DNA of 64,000 nt from Nautilia sp. PV-1 (GTDB lineage Bacteria > Campylobacterota > Campylobacteria > Campylobacterales > Nautiliaceae). The translations under genes were made by a program, and so were the position numbers. The notes beneath the pieces are model-generated. The model saw nothing but the letters and a program-made list of their open reading frames with translations. It made no database searches and had not been told where the DNA came from. The stretch covers positions 439,618-503,617 of the forward strand of contig NZ_CP026530.1 of assembly GCF_004006315.1 (NCBI RefSeq). Reading direction: 5' to 3'. How positions within the stretch are numbered: position 1 is the first letter of the stretch; each line of letters begins with the position of its first letter. Positions 55,593 through 63,874 of the stretch are shown here, in pieces.

Positions 55593-58500
55593 ATGAAAAA
55601 ATTTTTAATACTGATAACATCATTTTTAATTCTCTACAGTGCAACAACATATCATGAAGGTTTTCAGGATTTTACCGTAGTCAATCCTGACAATACACGA
55701 AATGTAAATGGAAATTATGCTATTGTTGGTAACACAGTTGAATGTGTAACAGATAATGCATATAATTTTGATGGAGAGTGTGTTGGTACTTTTAACTATC
55801 ATGATAATGATAATAATAGAGTAACAAAATACATTGATATTGACGGAAACAGCTCAACATGGAATTCCTCTGTAGCTACATTTAAGCTGCCAAGCAATTA
55901 TGACGGTAAAATACTTTGGGCCGGGCTTTTTTGGCAGGGAAACGTAAACGATTATGCATATTATTATAAAAAATATCATTATCCCCAAAGAAGAGCTTAT
56001 TTGGATCCGAATGCTCAAAACGGATGGAGTTATAAATATATAACAGATTATGAATATTTAAATATTGAAGATACTGATGCAAATAAAGTGTTGTTAAAAA
56101 TCAACAACGTTCCTTATCAGTCAATAACAGCGGATGTAATAAATTATCATAGATGGTATGGTGATTATGGTATGGTTTATGCAGGATATGCTGATGTAAC
56201 AGATAAAATAAAAACTATTTTGGAGGGTATGGCTCCTGGCAGTGAAGTAAATGTAACAGTGGCAAATATTACTACAAATGAAGGTCATGAAAGTTCATTA
56301 GGAGATTTTTCAGGGTGGAGTTTTGTTGTCATATATGAAACAAGTATGATTGATTTATCAAATTTTAAGAGGGTTATGATTTATAACGGATATAAAATTT
56401 TAAAAAATGCAGACGGATACAGAACTAGTGATATTAATATTACTAATTTATATTTACCTCCGGAAGGAGATGTGAATTCTTTTTTGGGAGTATTTACAGG
56501 TGAAGGGGATTATCCTTATACTCCTGATACTATGGAACTTGACGGACAAACTATGCCAGGAGCATTGGATACTAATAATATTTTTGATTCACGTATTATA
56601 GGAGTAACAAGACCGAATATAGGCGATAATAATCTTACAAATACGGACGGGATAGATATCGACGAATATAATGTAACGAGTGTAATGACTCAAATAAGAA
56701 ATCAAAATCCTAATACTACTTCAGTAACAATTTCTCTAAGTACAGAAAATGATGCATTTTTCCCTAGTATGGTAGTGTATTCCACAAGACTTTATGTTCC
56801 CCATTTTTGCTATGACTATTCATTTATGCAGGACGGTGTATATATAACTACACCGTATGTACCTAATCAGTTTCCTAAATTACCAGAATTTGTTAAAGAA
56901 GGTGATGATATAAATGTTTCTATTTATTTAAGAAACACTGAGCAAAATGACTTAATTGCAAAAGATATAAAATTTCATATAGAAGATATTAACACGACCC
57001 ATTTAGATTTTCAGCCTGATAGTATATATTTATATAAAAGCGAAGACGGTATTACGGAGTATATAGATCCGAGTGAATTTAATATAAGTGTTTCTGGAAG
57101 TGATTTAAATGTCACAAATATTCCTTTTGGTGATGTGAACGGTACAGTTTACAGATATCTGTATTTTGCATTAAGACCTCAGACAAATGAACTTAACGAT
57201 ACAATTAACGGATACTTTACATATAGGCTTTATAAAGTTATTAACGGAGAAGTAATTGATATACCTATGCCTAAAACACCTTTAAAACTTTTACCTATGT
57301 GTCAGGAAAATTATGTTTATGAACCGGCATGGAGTGTATTTAATGTATCAGATAAAAATATTTATGATATTGACCCAACCAAATATAATATTCCGACTCA
57401 GGTAAGCGGAAGAAGTAATGATTATATGGTTGTGTCCTATGATGCTAATAATACAAATCAGGAAAAAGATTATAATTATTCTGTAATTCTTGAAGCTATC
57501 AATGTTGGCGGTTTCCATGATATTAATGCATCATGCTTTAATCCAAACACTCCTAGATTTGATATAAATAATATTCTTCAATTACCTGTTGATTTTAACG
57601 GTTCAAAACATATAGAAGAGACTTTGGCTATAAACGGAGCAATAAGAAATGCTGCATTTAGGATTAAATATATAGACTGGGAAAAATATTTTGAAAAATT
57701 AACGAATGGCTGTAATGACAAAACTCAATCAAATACTTTAAAAGGTGTGCCTGAATGTTTAACAGATGAAAATAATTTTAAAGAAGCTTTTGGAGACAAT
57801 TCTCCTTGTTTAAATATATGTTTTAACAATACTTCTCCAAATCCTGACGGTTATGACTGTTTAAGATGTTTGGCAGACGATTATGGAAATAAAGTATGTT
57901 CAAGGGATAATTTTTCAGTCAGGCCGGACAGCTTTTATGTGATTATTAAAGACCCTGTAAGTAATAATTCAATTATTACAAATACTGTTTCGAACCCTAC
58001 AGCCAAATTAGCAGCGGGTGTGAATTATAAAGCCGATATAAATGCTACATCTTATCTGTCTACTAACGGTATTAAAGGTTATGTAAGATATTTTAATGCC
58101 AATAATATAAATGATTATAATGTGTCTTTACTTTGGAATAGCGATAAAAATTTATCTGTTTGTAACGATATATCCAACAGATTTTTAACTTTTTATATGA
58201 TAAACGGTGTAGTAAATTCACAGGATTTTAATAATACAGAAATAGGGGAATATAATTTTACTATTTCAGATAAAGACTGGACGAGAGTTGATTGGGACCC
58301 CGCGTATTTAACACATCATACAAACTCTGTTCACAGTGCTAATTTTTTTCAAGGTTCTGACTGTGAAGAAAACAGCAGTATTGTTGAGCCTGTTGGAACA
58401 CAGATAACTGAATCGAATGGAGAACTTGAACATTTAAACGGTTGTGTTATTGATAATAAAAATCATTTTTCACCAGGGCTTAATAGAACATTTAAAGAAA

Positions 58501-59564
58501 TAAATGCAACTTATGTTCCATATAAATTTGTATTTAATACCAATGTTTCATATTCTTTGGCAAATTTAACAAATTTTCCAGGCTGGCTTTATGATACAGA
58601 TATTAAGCAATATCCTAAAGATGAAAATAATTCACTAAAAATTAAAGGTTATCTATTGGCCGAGGCCAAAGGCGGCAGTATTACTAAAAATTTTGTAAAT
58701 GAATGTTTTGCAAAAGATGTAAATATCACTATAGGATATGTTAATAATAATCCAACAGCAGTTAAATTTATTTATAAAGTAAATGAGGATAACGGAAGTA
58801 AACAATATTATGATATAAACGATACGTTAGTATTAAATAAAAATAATTTTTTAAAATCAAATCAAGGAAAAACAACAGTTAATATTTTAATCAATTATCC
58901 AAAAGAATTTAATCAGACTGTAAGGCCGATTGATTTTAATTTAACAGATTTGAATGCTTCTCCTTATAACAATAATGAACTTTCATATGAATACAATAAT
59001 ACTAACATGACAGCAAAAGGTGATATCAATTTTTCAAAAGAAATTGTGTTCAGATACGGAAGAATAAAAGTATCAACTGCAGCCGCTTACAGTAACGATA
59101 TAAATACTACTTTCTTATATCAGTATTGGACTGATTCTCAGGGATGGGTGACAAATACCGAACATAACAGCACGGCTTTCGGTGATTTTAACCATACTTT
59201 AAATTCGGCTATTAATCCTTATGTAACGGTTACAAGTGCACCTTCAATAACAAACGGGCAGGAAAAAGTAGTTTTCCATACCACTCATGCACTGCCGTAC
59301 AGTGCAAAAGTTCATTTGCAGATTAATTCTTGGCTGTGGTATTATCCTTTAGCCAAAGATTATAAAGATCCTAGCCCTGCAAACACAGACTGCAGGACTC
59401 ATCCGTGTCTGAAATTAGATTTTCTAAAATCAGGTTCAGGCTGGGGAGGCGTGCAGGCTATAAATAATGCTAAATTCAGCGAAGAAAACAGAACAAGCGA
59501 TATGAATATGAGCAGACCGGATGTAAACGTATCTAAGTCTCAAGTGAAAAAAATAAACTGGTAA
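55593..59564 (+). CDS. Very large exported protein, probable surface protein
   Basis: 1323 residues with a signal peptide (MKKFLILITSFLILYSATTY). Asn/Asp/Tyr-rich, almost no Lys clusters, beta-rich throughout. Residues about 40-420 (KILWAGLFWQG, GYADVTDKI, GWSFVVIYE) recall DUF11/DUF3344-type extracellular domains; about 430-620 has NVSIYLRNTEQNDL-like Ig repeats; about 735-800 has a cysteine group (CLNICFNN, CLRCLADDYGNKVC) leading to FSVRPDSFYV, similar to DUF6701/MshQ-type proteins. It ends without a membrane anchor. Single gene with its own promoter and terminator; role in surface attachment is inference. Confidence 0.8.
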   Translation: MKKFLILITSFLILYSATTYHEGFQDFTVVNPDNTRNVNGNYAIVGNTVECVTDNAYNFDGECVGTFNYHDNDNNRVTKYIDIDGNSSTWNSSVATFKLPSNYDGKILWAGLFWQGNVNDYAYYYKKYHYPQRRAYLDPNAQNGWSYKYITDYEYLNIEDTDANKVLLKINNVPYQSITADVINYHRWYGDYGMVYAGYADVTDKIKTILEGMAPGSEVNVTVANITTNEGHESSLGDFSGWSFVVIYETSMIDLSNFKRVMIYNGYKILKNADGYRTSDINITNLYLPPEGDVNSFLGVFTGEGDYPYTPDTMELDGQTMPGALDTNNIFDSRIIGVTRPNIGDNNLTNTDGIDIDEYNVTSVMTQIRNQNPNTTSVTISLSTENDAFFPSMVVYSTRLYVPHFCYDYSFMQDGVYITTPYVPNQFPKLPEFVKEGDDINVSIYLRNTEQNDLIAKDIKFHIEDINTTHLDFQPDSIYLYKSEDGITEYIDPSEFNISVSGSDLNVTNIPFGDVNGTVYRYLYFALRPQTNELNDTINGYFTYRLYKVINGEVIDIPMPKTPLKLLPMCQENYVYEPAWSVFNVSDKNIYDIDPTKYNIPTQVSGRSNDYMVVSYDANNTNQEKDYNYSVILEAINVGGFHDINASCFNPNTPRFDINNILQLPVDFNGSKHIEETLAINGAIRNAAFRIKYIDWEKYFEKLTNGCNDKTQSNTLKGVPECLTDENNFKEAFGDNSPCLNICFNNTSPNPDGYDCLRCLADDYGNKVCSRDNFSVRPDSFYVIIKDPVSNNSIITNTVSNPTAKLAAGVNYKADINATSYLSTNGIKGYVRYFNANNINDYNVSLLWNSDKNLSVCNDISNRFLTFYMINGVVNSQDFNNTEIGEYNFTISDKDWTRVDWDPAYLTHHTNSVHSANFFQGSDCEENSSIVEPVGTQITESNGELEHLNGCVIDNKNHFSPGLNRTFKEINATYVPYKFVFNTNVSYSLANLTNFPGWLYDTDIKQYPKDENNSLKIKGYLLAEAKGGSITKNFVNECFAKDVNITIGYVNNNPTAVKFIYKVNEDNGSKQYYDINDTLVLNKNNFLKSNQGKTTVNILINYPKEFNQTVRPIDFNLTDLNASPYNNNELSYEYNNTNMTAKGDINFSKEIVFRYGRIKVSTAAAYSNDINTTFLYQYWTDSQGWVTNTEHNSTAFGDFNHTLNSAINPYVTVTSAPSITNGQEKVVFHTTHALPYSAKVHLQINSWLWYYPLAKDYKDPSPANTDCRTHPCLKLDFLKSGSGWGGVQAINNAKFSEENRTSDMNMSRPDVNVSKSQVKKINW

Positions 59565-59583
59565 TCATTACCGGTTTATTTTT
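59555..59583 (+). terminator. Rho-independent terminator of the large gene
   Basis: AAACTGGTAAT and ATTACCGGTTT pair (11 bp, one G-U) around a single C, followed by ATTTTTA. The stop codon of the gene lies in the left arm, so transcription ends right at the coding end. Confidence 0.85.
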
Positions 59584-59907
59584 ATATTTGTGGATTCTTA
59601 ATTAGTAACTGGTAGCTGGTAGATGGTAGATGGTGGATGGCAGATAGTTGATGGTGGATAGTTAATGGTGAATGGGGAATTAAGCTCCGAGTACCGGGTT
59701 CCCAGTTTAAGGTACCGGGTTGTGAGTTTTGAAAACACTTAGGTGCCTGACACCAATAATTCCGAAAACCTAACTAATTATAATTAGCTCAACAACTTCC
59801 AAACTTCAATAACTTTAGTAACCTTAAAAAACCATAACAACTTAATTAACTATAACAACTTTTAATTAACCTCAACAACCTTAATAACCTCAATAACCTT
59901 AATAACC
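59584..59907. other. Gene-free 324-nt segment made of short tandem words
   Basis: No ORF or RNA gene. From left to right: ten heptamers (59608-59677), then a 21-nt-spaced direct repeat GTACCGGGTT (59691-59700 and 59712-59721), a near-palindrome GGTGCCTGACACC (59742-59754), and loosely 9-nt periodic AACTTNAAT words from about 59800 that tighten into the 9-mer array at 59868-59912. It is the richest repeat patch of the window. Confidence 0.7.
59608..59677 (+). repeat. Ten degenerate heptamers (GATGGTR/GATAGTT)
   Basis: In register: ACTGGTA, GCTGGTA, GATGGTA, GATGGTG, GATGGCA, GATAGTT, GATGGTG, GATAGTT, AATGGTG, AATGGGG. Three C in 70 nt. Alternation of GATGGTG and GATAGTT suggests a 14-nt duplication step. 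Same family as 44514-44562 and 54487-54549. Confidence 0.85.
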
Positions 59908-59912
59908 TCAAT
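59868..59912 (-). repeat. Five 9-nt units overlapping a gene's stop codon
   Basis: Read on the plus strand: AACCTCAAC, AACCTTAAT, AACCTCAAT, AACCTTAAT, AACCTCAAT; alternate units are identical (18-nt higher order), and there is no G. The fifth unit contains the stop codon (TGA on minus, 59908-59910) of the nucleoside-phosphorylase-like gene. Confidence 0.85.
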
Positions 59913-60633
59913 AACTTTTACTCAACGATTCTAAAAACTTTTTAACTTCTTCTTTTTTCTTTACTTCTTTAAAAGTGGGGAAGGGGATGTTTTTTATTTT
60001 ATAAAGAGTAAGAAGCTGTTTTAATTGGTTTTCCTGTGTTTTTGTAAGTTGCATTTTATTTTTTGCTTCTGTTAAGGCATTATTTATTTCATTAAAAAAA
60101 TCGTTTTTTTCTGCTGTTTGCATTATCAGGTTTTCAATTGTATTAAGATGTGATTTGATAAGTTCCGGTATTTCATTTTTGTCTGCTTTATGAGAAGGTG
60201 TATCACTGACGATTTTGTATAAGATTATTTCATTTACGTTTAGAAATTTATATGCCGCTTCAAAAAAGCCGCTTGATTCCATATCTGTCAGAGTATAATA
60301 TTTTCCAAGAGCTGAAACGGTATAAATTTCTTCACTGTTTTCGTTAAAGTAATCCGGAAAATAATTAAATCCTGTGTCGGTATCGGTAATTTTATGGATA
60401 AAAAAGCCTCTTCCTGTTTCATGTTTATTGCTTCCGGCTAAGCCGATGTTTAAAGTCGGAAAGCGGTGTTTTGAAAGCAGCAGGGCGGTGTTAACAGCAC
60501 ATTTAATTTTTCCCTGGCCTGTAATTATTAAATTGATATTTTCGTTTTGATAAATGCCGTTTCTTGACTTTAATTGAAAATAATTTATAATAGGATCGGC
60601 TTCTATTTTAAGAGCGGTTACAATGTTTAACAT
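59908..60633 (-). CDS. Nucleoside-phosphorylase-like protein
   Basis: 241 residues. The N-terminal about 180 residues follow the purine nucleoside phosphorylase / MTA-SAH nucleosidase fold: MLNIVTALKIEADPII, LIITGQGKIKCAVNTALLL, NIGLAGS and the substrate-binding TDMESSGFFEAAYKF, plus IVSDTPSH. The last about 60 residues are a charged helical extension ending in repeat-encoded sequence (KSY). A nucleoside or base hydrolase/phosphorylase is expected; the substrate is unknown. Stop codon lies in a 9-mer array. Confidence 0.82.
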   Translation of the reverse strand: MLNIVTALKIEADPIINYFQLKSRNGIYQNENINLIITGQGKIKCAVNTALLLSKHRFPTLNIGLAGSNKHETGRGFFIHKITDTDTGFNYFPDYFNENSEEIYTVSALGKYYTLTDMESSGFFEAAYKFLNVNEIILYKIVSDTPSHKADKNEIPELIKSHLNTIENLIMQTAEKNDFFNEINNALTEAKNKMQLTKTQENQLKQLLTLYKIKNIPFPTFKEVKKKEEVKKFLESLSKSY

Positions 60634-60713
60634 AAAAAGCCTTTTTTGAAATTATAGTAAAAAGAAGGGTTTATATTATATGACAGTTAAAGTTAATTAT
60701 TTAAAGGTTAGTT

Positions 60714-61004
60714 ATGAGTGAATTTGAAAAGTATAAAAAATATATTGTAAACGGAGAATATTTTGAAGCTCATGAGGTTTTGGAAGAAGTATGGCAGGAT
60801 TTAAGGAAAACTGATAATGATTTGCAGTGGGCATATAAAGGTTTGATAAACGCGGCAGTGGCTTTAGAACTCAAAAAAAGAAAAAGGGACGTAAAAGTTT
60901 ATAAAGCAGTGTGGGGCAATTTTGAGAAATACAGGGAATATTATAACTTGACTGAGGAATTAAAAAAAACGGCTGAATTTATAGAAAAATTCAGACCTTT
61001 TTAA
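60714..61004 (+). CDS. DUF309-family protein
   Basis: 96 residues, all helical. The family signature is clear: YFEAHEVLEEVWQDLRK, then LQWAYKGLINAAVALELKKRKR. The conserved Glu/His (EAHExxExxW) could bind a metal, but no activity is established for the family. Its end overlaps the convergent phosphoribosyltransferase gene by 4 nt. Confidence 0.88.
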   Translation: MSEFEKYKKYIVNGEYFEAHEVLEEVWQDLRKTDNDLQWAYKGLINAAVALELKKRKRDVKVYKAVWGNFEKYREYYNLTEELKKTAEFIEKFRPF

Positions 61005-61423
61005 TAAACTTCCCAGAAAAAGTTAATCCATTCGTTTGTTTCGTGAAAAAAGATATCGGGTTTATATTTTGAAGTAGGTTTGTAAAAAATAGCTATTGTT
61101 TTAAAATCTTTATCAGGGTATTTTTCTTTTAGTACTTTTAAAACTTCAATGAAAGTATCTCCGCTGTCGCTTATATCGTCTACCACTAAAATATTTTTGT
61201 AATTTTTTAAATCAGGAATATTAAAAATATTAATAGTGTCGAGTTTTTTGTCTTTATCGTAAGATACGGCGTTGATACTGAATACTTCTCTCATGTTTAG
61301 TTTTTCTGCAAGATGATGGGCAAATGTAAGTCCTCCTCTTGCTATGGCAAGTATGGCGTCAGGTTTTTTTATTGTTAAATTTTGCAGGTCCGATTTGAAT
61401 TCCTTAAACGTATAGTCTTTCAT
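61001..61423 (-). CDS. Purine-type phosphoribosyltransferase
   Basis: 140 residues. Type I PRTase fold: AIARGGLTFAHHLAEKL, then the PRPP loop ILVVDDISDSGDTFIEVL, and IAIFYKPTSKYKPDIFF before the terminal WINFFWE, which is typical of Gpt/xanthine-guanine phosphoribosyltransferases. It would salvage a purine base to its nucleotide. Start with AAGGAC upstream. Confidence 0.88.
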   Translation of the reverse strand: MKDYTFKEFKSDLQNLTIKKPDAILAIARGGLTFAHHLAEKLNMREVFSINAVSYDKDKKLDTINIFNIPDLKNYKNILVVDDISDSGDTFIEVLKVLKEKYPDKDFKTIAIFYKPTSKYKPDIFFHETNEWINFFWEVY

Positions 61424-61494
61424 TTATGTCCTTTATTGTTTTGATGTCATTTTATTTGGATATAATAATGTAATAATATCAAAAAGGGTGGAAA

Positions 61495-63663
61495 ATGGGA
61501 TTTTTTTTCAAGTTAATAAGAGAATTAAATAGTTCAAATAACGAAAAGTTTATAACATTAGCTTTGGTACTGGGTTTAATAAGCGGATTTTTACCGTTTT
61601 TTAATATATTTACTTTGAGTATACTTTTTTTGGCTTTTATTTTGCGTATACCTTTTGGTCTGTATCTGGCAAGCTGGGGTGTTTTTTCGATTGTCGGCTA
61701 TTTTCTTGATCCTGTTTTTGCAAAGACGGGATATTATATACTGACTGCTCCGTTTCTAACTCCGTTGTGGGAGTTTATTTATAATCTGCCTTTTATGAGA
61801 TGGAGCGGATATAACAACACCGTTGTAATGGGAGGACTTTTCTGGGGTGTTGCAATCGGGATTTTTCTTTATTTTGTTTTAAATAAAAGTATTAAAATTT
61901 ACAGAGACAAGATTTTTGCCTTTTGTTCTAAATACAAATATTTAAAATGGATTGTGCCAGGCGAAGTAAAGAAGAAAGGAATTATCAGGGTTTCTGGTAT
62001 TGCGGGCTTCATAATTATATTCGGGGGCTTATTTTTGCTTATCTCACTGACATTTGATCCGTTTGTAAAAATGATTATGCAGTATTCAATGTCTAAAATA
62101 TTTAAAAAGCCTGTAAAAATAGAAAAATTAAACACTTCGTTTTTTAAAGCGGATGTAGATATAAAAAATATGTATATCGGTAGTGTTAAAACAGAACATA
62201 TTAATTTAAAACTTTCGTGGGACTATCTTGTATGGAGAAAATTTGATATAAAAAATTTACAAATAACAGACATTCATTCGGAGAAAACTTTAAAAGAAAT
62301 TGCGTCATCAAAGTCCGCATCTTCTGCAAAAGCTTCAAATAGCTCAAAGTTTAAACTGAATATCAGTATTCCGGATCCTAAACAGCTTTTGCAGGGATAT
62401 CAGCTGGAGTCTTTGCAAAAAATAGACAAACTTAAAAAAGATTATGAGGATTTTATCGATTATGCCAACAGTATTAAAAAAACGGTGGCAAATGACAAAA
62501 CTCAGATAGAAAAAATAAAAAAAGAAATTAATAATTTAAGCAATACAGCAAAGAATATTAAATCTGCCGGTGATATACAGAATATTATTGCCCAAAGCGA
62601 TAAAATAAAAAATGAAATACAAAATATGCAAAAAGATATAAAAGATAAAAAAGACAGACTTGCAAAAATGAAACAGCAGATCATAAATGATCTTAATGCT
62701 ATTAAAAAAGCCGGACAAAACGACTACACAAAACTCAGTAAAAAATACGATTTATTAAAAAGTGGAAAATATTATCAGTTTGCAGAGAGCTTTTTAAAAC
62801 CTCAGGTTCAGGTATATGTAAATAAAATATTAAAATATTATAAACTAGCAAAACCGTATATTTCAAAATCTAAAAAAGAAGAAAACAGATATGTCAGATC
62901 TAAAGGCAGATATATTGTATATAAAGACAAAATTAAATATCCTGATTTTGTATTGGAAAACGCTGATGTGAGCGCTTCGTTAAAAGATGCAGATTTTATT
63001 ATAAAACTGAAAAACATTTCTTCAGATCAGACTCTTTTGGCTAAAAAAGGTTTAATCAGAGTTGACTCTTTATCTGATTATTACAAAAAAGCTTATTTGG
63101 AAATTACTTATTTAAAACAGATAAATATAAGATATTTAATTAAAAATATGCATTTTGAAAACTTTAAATATAACAGATTTGTTTTACATAATGTTAACAT
63201 TGACGTTGACGGTAAAGGCTTTATTAACGGGCCTAAAATAGTATTAAGTACAAATGTGCTATTAATACCGGGAAACATTGAATATAACGGCAATAAGTAT
63301 GTTTCACGAATAGTGAAAAATATTAAAAAAGTTAATTTAAACATTATAATTGACGGAAAAATTGATGATTTTAAAATTAAGATAAAATCAAACATTGACA
63401 AACTGTTTTCAAAACTTTTAAAAAGTGAACTTAACAAACAGATAGCTGAAAAAAAATCAGAGCTTCAAAGTATGCTGAATGAAAAAATTCAAAAACAAAT
63501 TAAAGAAACCGGATTTGATTCAAATAAGTTAGGAGTATTAAAAGACCTTGACTCATTAAACGGGGATCTGAATTCTTTAACCGAGTCGTTAAAGCAATAT
63601 TCACAAAAAGAGCTTCAAAAACAGCTGTTAAAAAAAGGCGTTGGAAATTTTATTAATTTCTAA
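61495..63663 (+). CDS. Fused DUF2062-like membrane domain and AsmA-like protein (TIGR03546-TIGR03545 type)
   Basis: 722 residues. The N-terminal about 165 residues hold four or five spans (KFITLALVLGLISGFLPFFNIFTL; LDPVFAKTGYYIL; PFMRWSGYNNTVVMGG) like the small TIGR03546/DUF2062 membrane proteins. After a further span (about 163-190) comes LTFDPFVKMIMQYSMSKIFKKPVKIEKL, a beta segment like the AsmA N-terminus, a long coiled coil (about 295-425) and a C-terminal beta-rich part. From memory the two parts are usually separate adjacent genes. A lipid-bridge role is inference. Shine-Dalgarno AAAGGGTGG precedes ATG. Confidence 0.75.
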   Translation: MGFFFKLIRELNSSNNEKFITLALVLGLISGFLPFFNIFTLSILFLAFILRIPFGLYLASWGVFSIVGYFLDPVFAKTGYYILTAPFLTPLWEFIYNLPFMRWSGYNNTVVMGGLFWGVAIGIFLYFVLNKSIKIYRDKIFAFCSKYKYLKWIVPGEVKKKGIIRVSGIAGFIIIFGGLFLLISLTFDPFVKMIMQYSMSKIFKKPVKIEKLNTSFFKADVDIKNMYIGSVKTEHINLKLSWDYLVWRKFDIKNLQITDIHSEKTLKEIASSKSASSAKASNSSKFKLNISIPDPKQLLQGYQLESLQKIDKLKKDYEDFIDYANSIKKTVANDKTQIEKIKKEINNLSNTAKNIKSAGDIQNIIAQSDKIKNEIQNMQKDIKDKKDRLAKMKQQIINDLNAIKKAGQNDYTKLSKKYDLLKSGKYYQFAESFLKPQVQVYVNKILKYYKLAKPYISKSKKEENRYVRSKGRYIVYKDKIKYPDFVLENADVSASLKDADFIIKLKNISSDQTLLAKKGLIRVDSLSDYYKKAYLEITYLKQINIRYLIKNMHFENFKYNRFVLHNVNIDVDGKGFINGPKIVLSTNVLLIPGNIEYNGNKYVSRIVKNIKKVNLNIIIDGKIDDFKIKIKSNIDKLFSKLLKSELNKQIAEKKSELQSMLNEKIQKQIKETGFDSNKLGVLKDLDSLNGDLNSLTESLKQYSQKELQKQLLKKGVGNFINF

Positions 63664-63672
63664 CACTTCCTC

Positions 63673-63701
63673 TTGAAATTCAAATAAAAAGTAGTTATAA
63701 T
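63673..63701 (+). promoter_or_regulatory. Sigma-70 promoter of the tRNA pair
   Basis: TTGAAA (63673-63678), 17-nt spacer, TATAAT (63696-63701), 15 nt upstream of the first tRNA nucleotide. This fits a stable-RNA promoter with a very short leader. Confidence 0.8.
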
Positions 63702-63716
63702 TTCAGTCCACTGAGT

Positions 63717-63793
63717 GGACTCGTAGCTCAGTTGGTTAGAGCAACCGGCTCATAACCGGTTGGTCGCAGGTTCGAGTCCTGCCGAGTCCACCA
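63717..63793 (+). tRNA. tRNA with CAU anticodon (probably Met)
   Basis: 77 nt including an encoded CCA. Acceptor stem GGACTCG pairs with CGAGTCC, D-arm AGCTCAGTTGGTTAGAGC, anticodon arm ACCGG-CTCATAA-CCGGT, and T-loop TTCGAGT. The G1-C72 pair rules out the initiator type. CAU could be elongator Met or, after lysidine modification, Ile2; Met is more likely but not certain. The nine-nt leader forms an inverted repeat with the 5' end. Confidence 0.9.
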
Positions 63794-63798
63794 CTTTT

Positions 63799-63874
63799 GC
63801 CCAGGTAGCTCAGTCGGTAGAGCAAGGGACTGAAAATCCCTGTGTCGGCGGTTCGATTCCGTCCCTGGGCACCA
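63799..63874 (+). tRNA. tRNA-Phe (GAA)
   Basis: 76 nt with encoded CCA. Acceptor GCCCAGG/CCTGGGC, anticodon arm AGGGA-CTGAAAA-TCCCT, T-arm with one G-U pair. Five nt after the CAU tRNA, so both come from one transcript. The remaining 126 nt of the window contain no gene that I can see; GGTGTCTGTCACT at 63893-63905 resembles the near-palindrome at 59742. Confidence 0.97.

Noticed and set aside
55593-59564. Horizontal transfer of the large gene
   Set aside because: Its base composition and codon choice look like the AT-rich surroundings, and no mobility gene or tRNA integration end flanks it.
63717-63793. tRNA-Ile2 (CAU with lysidine) or initiator tRNA
   Set aside because: The initiator is excluded by the paired first position; Ile2 cannot be excluded by eye but elongator Met is the simpler call.
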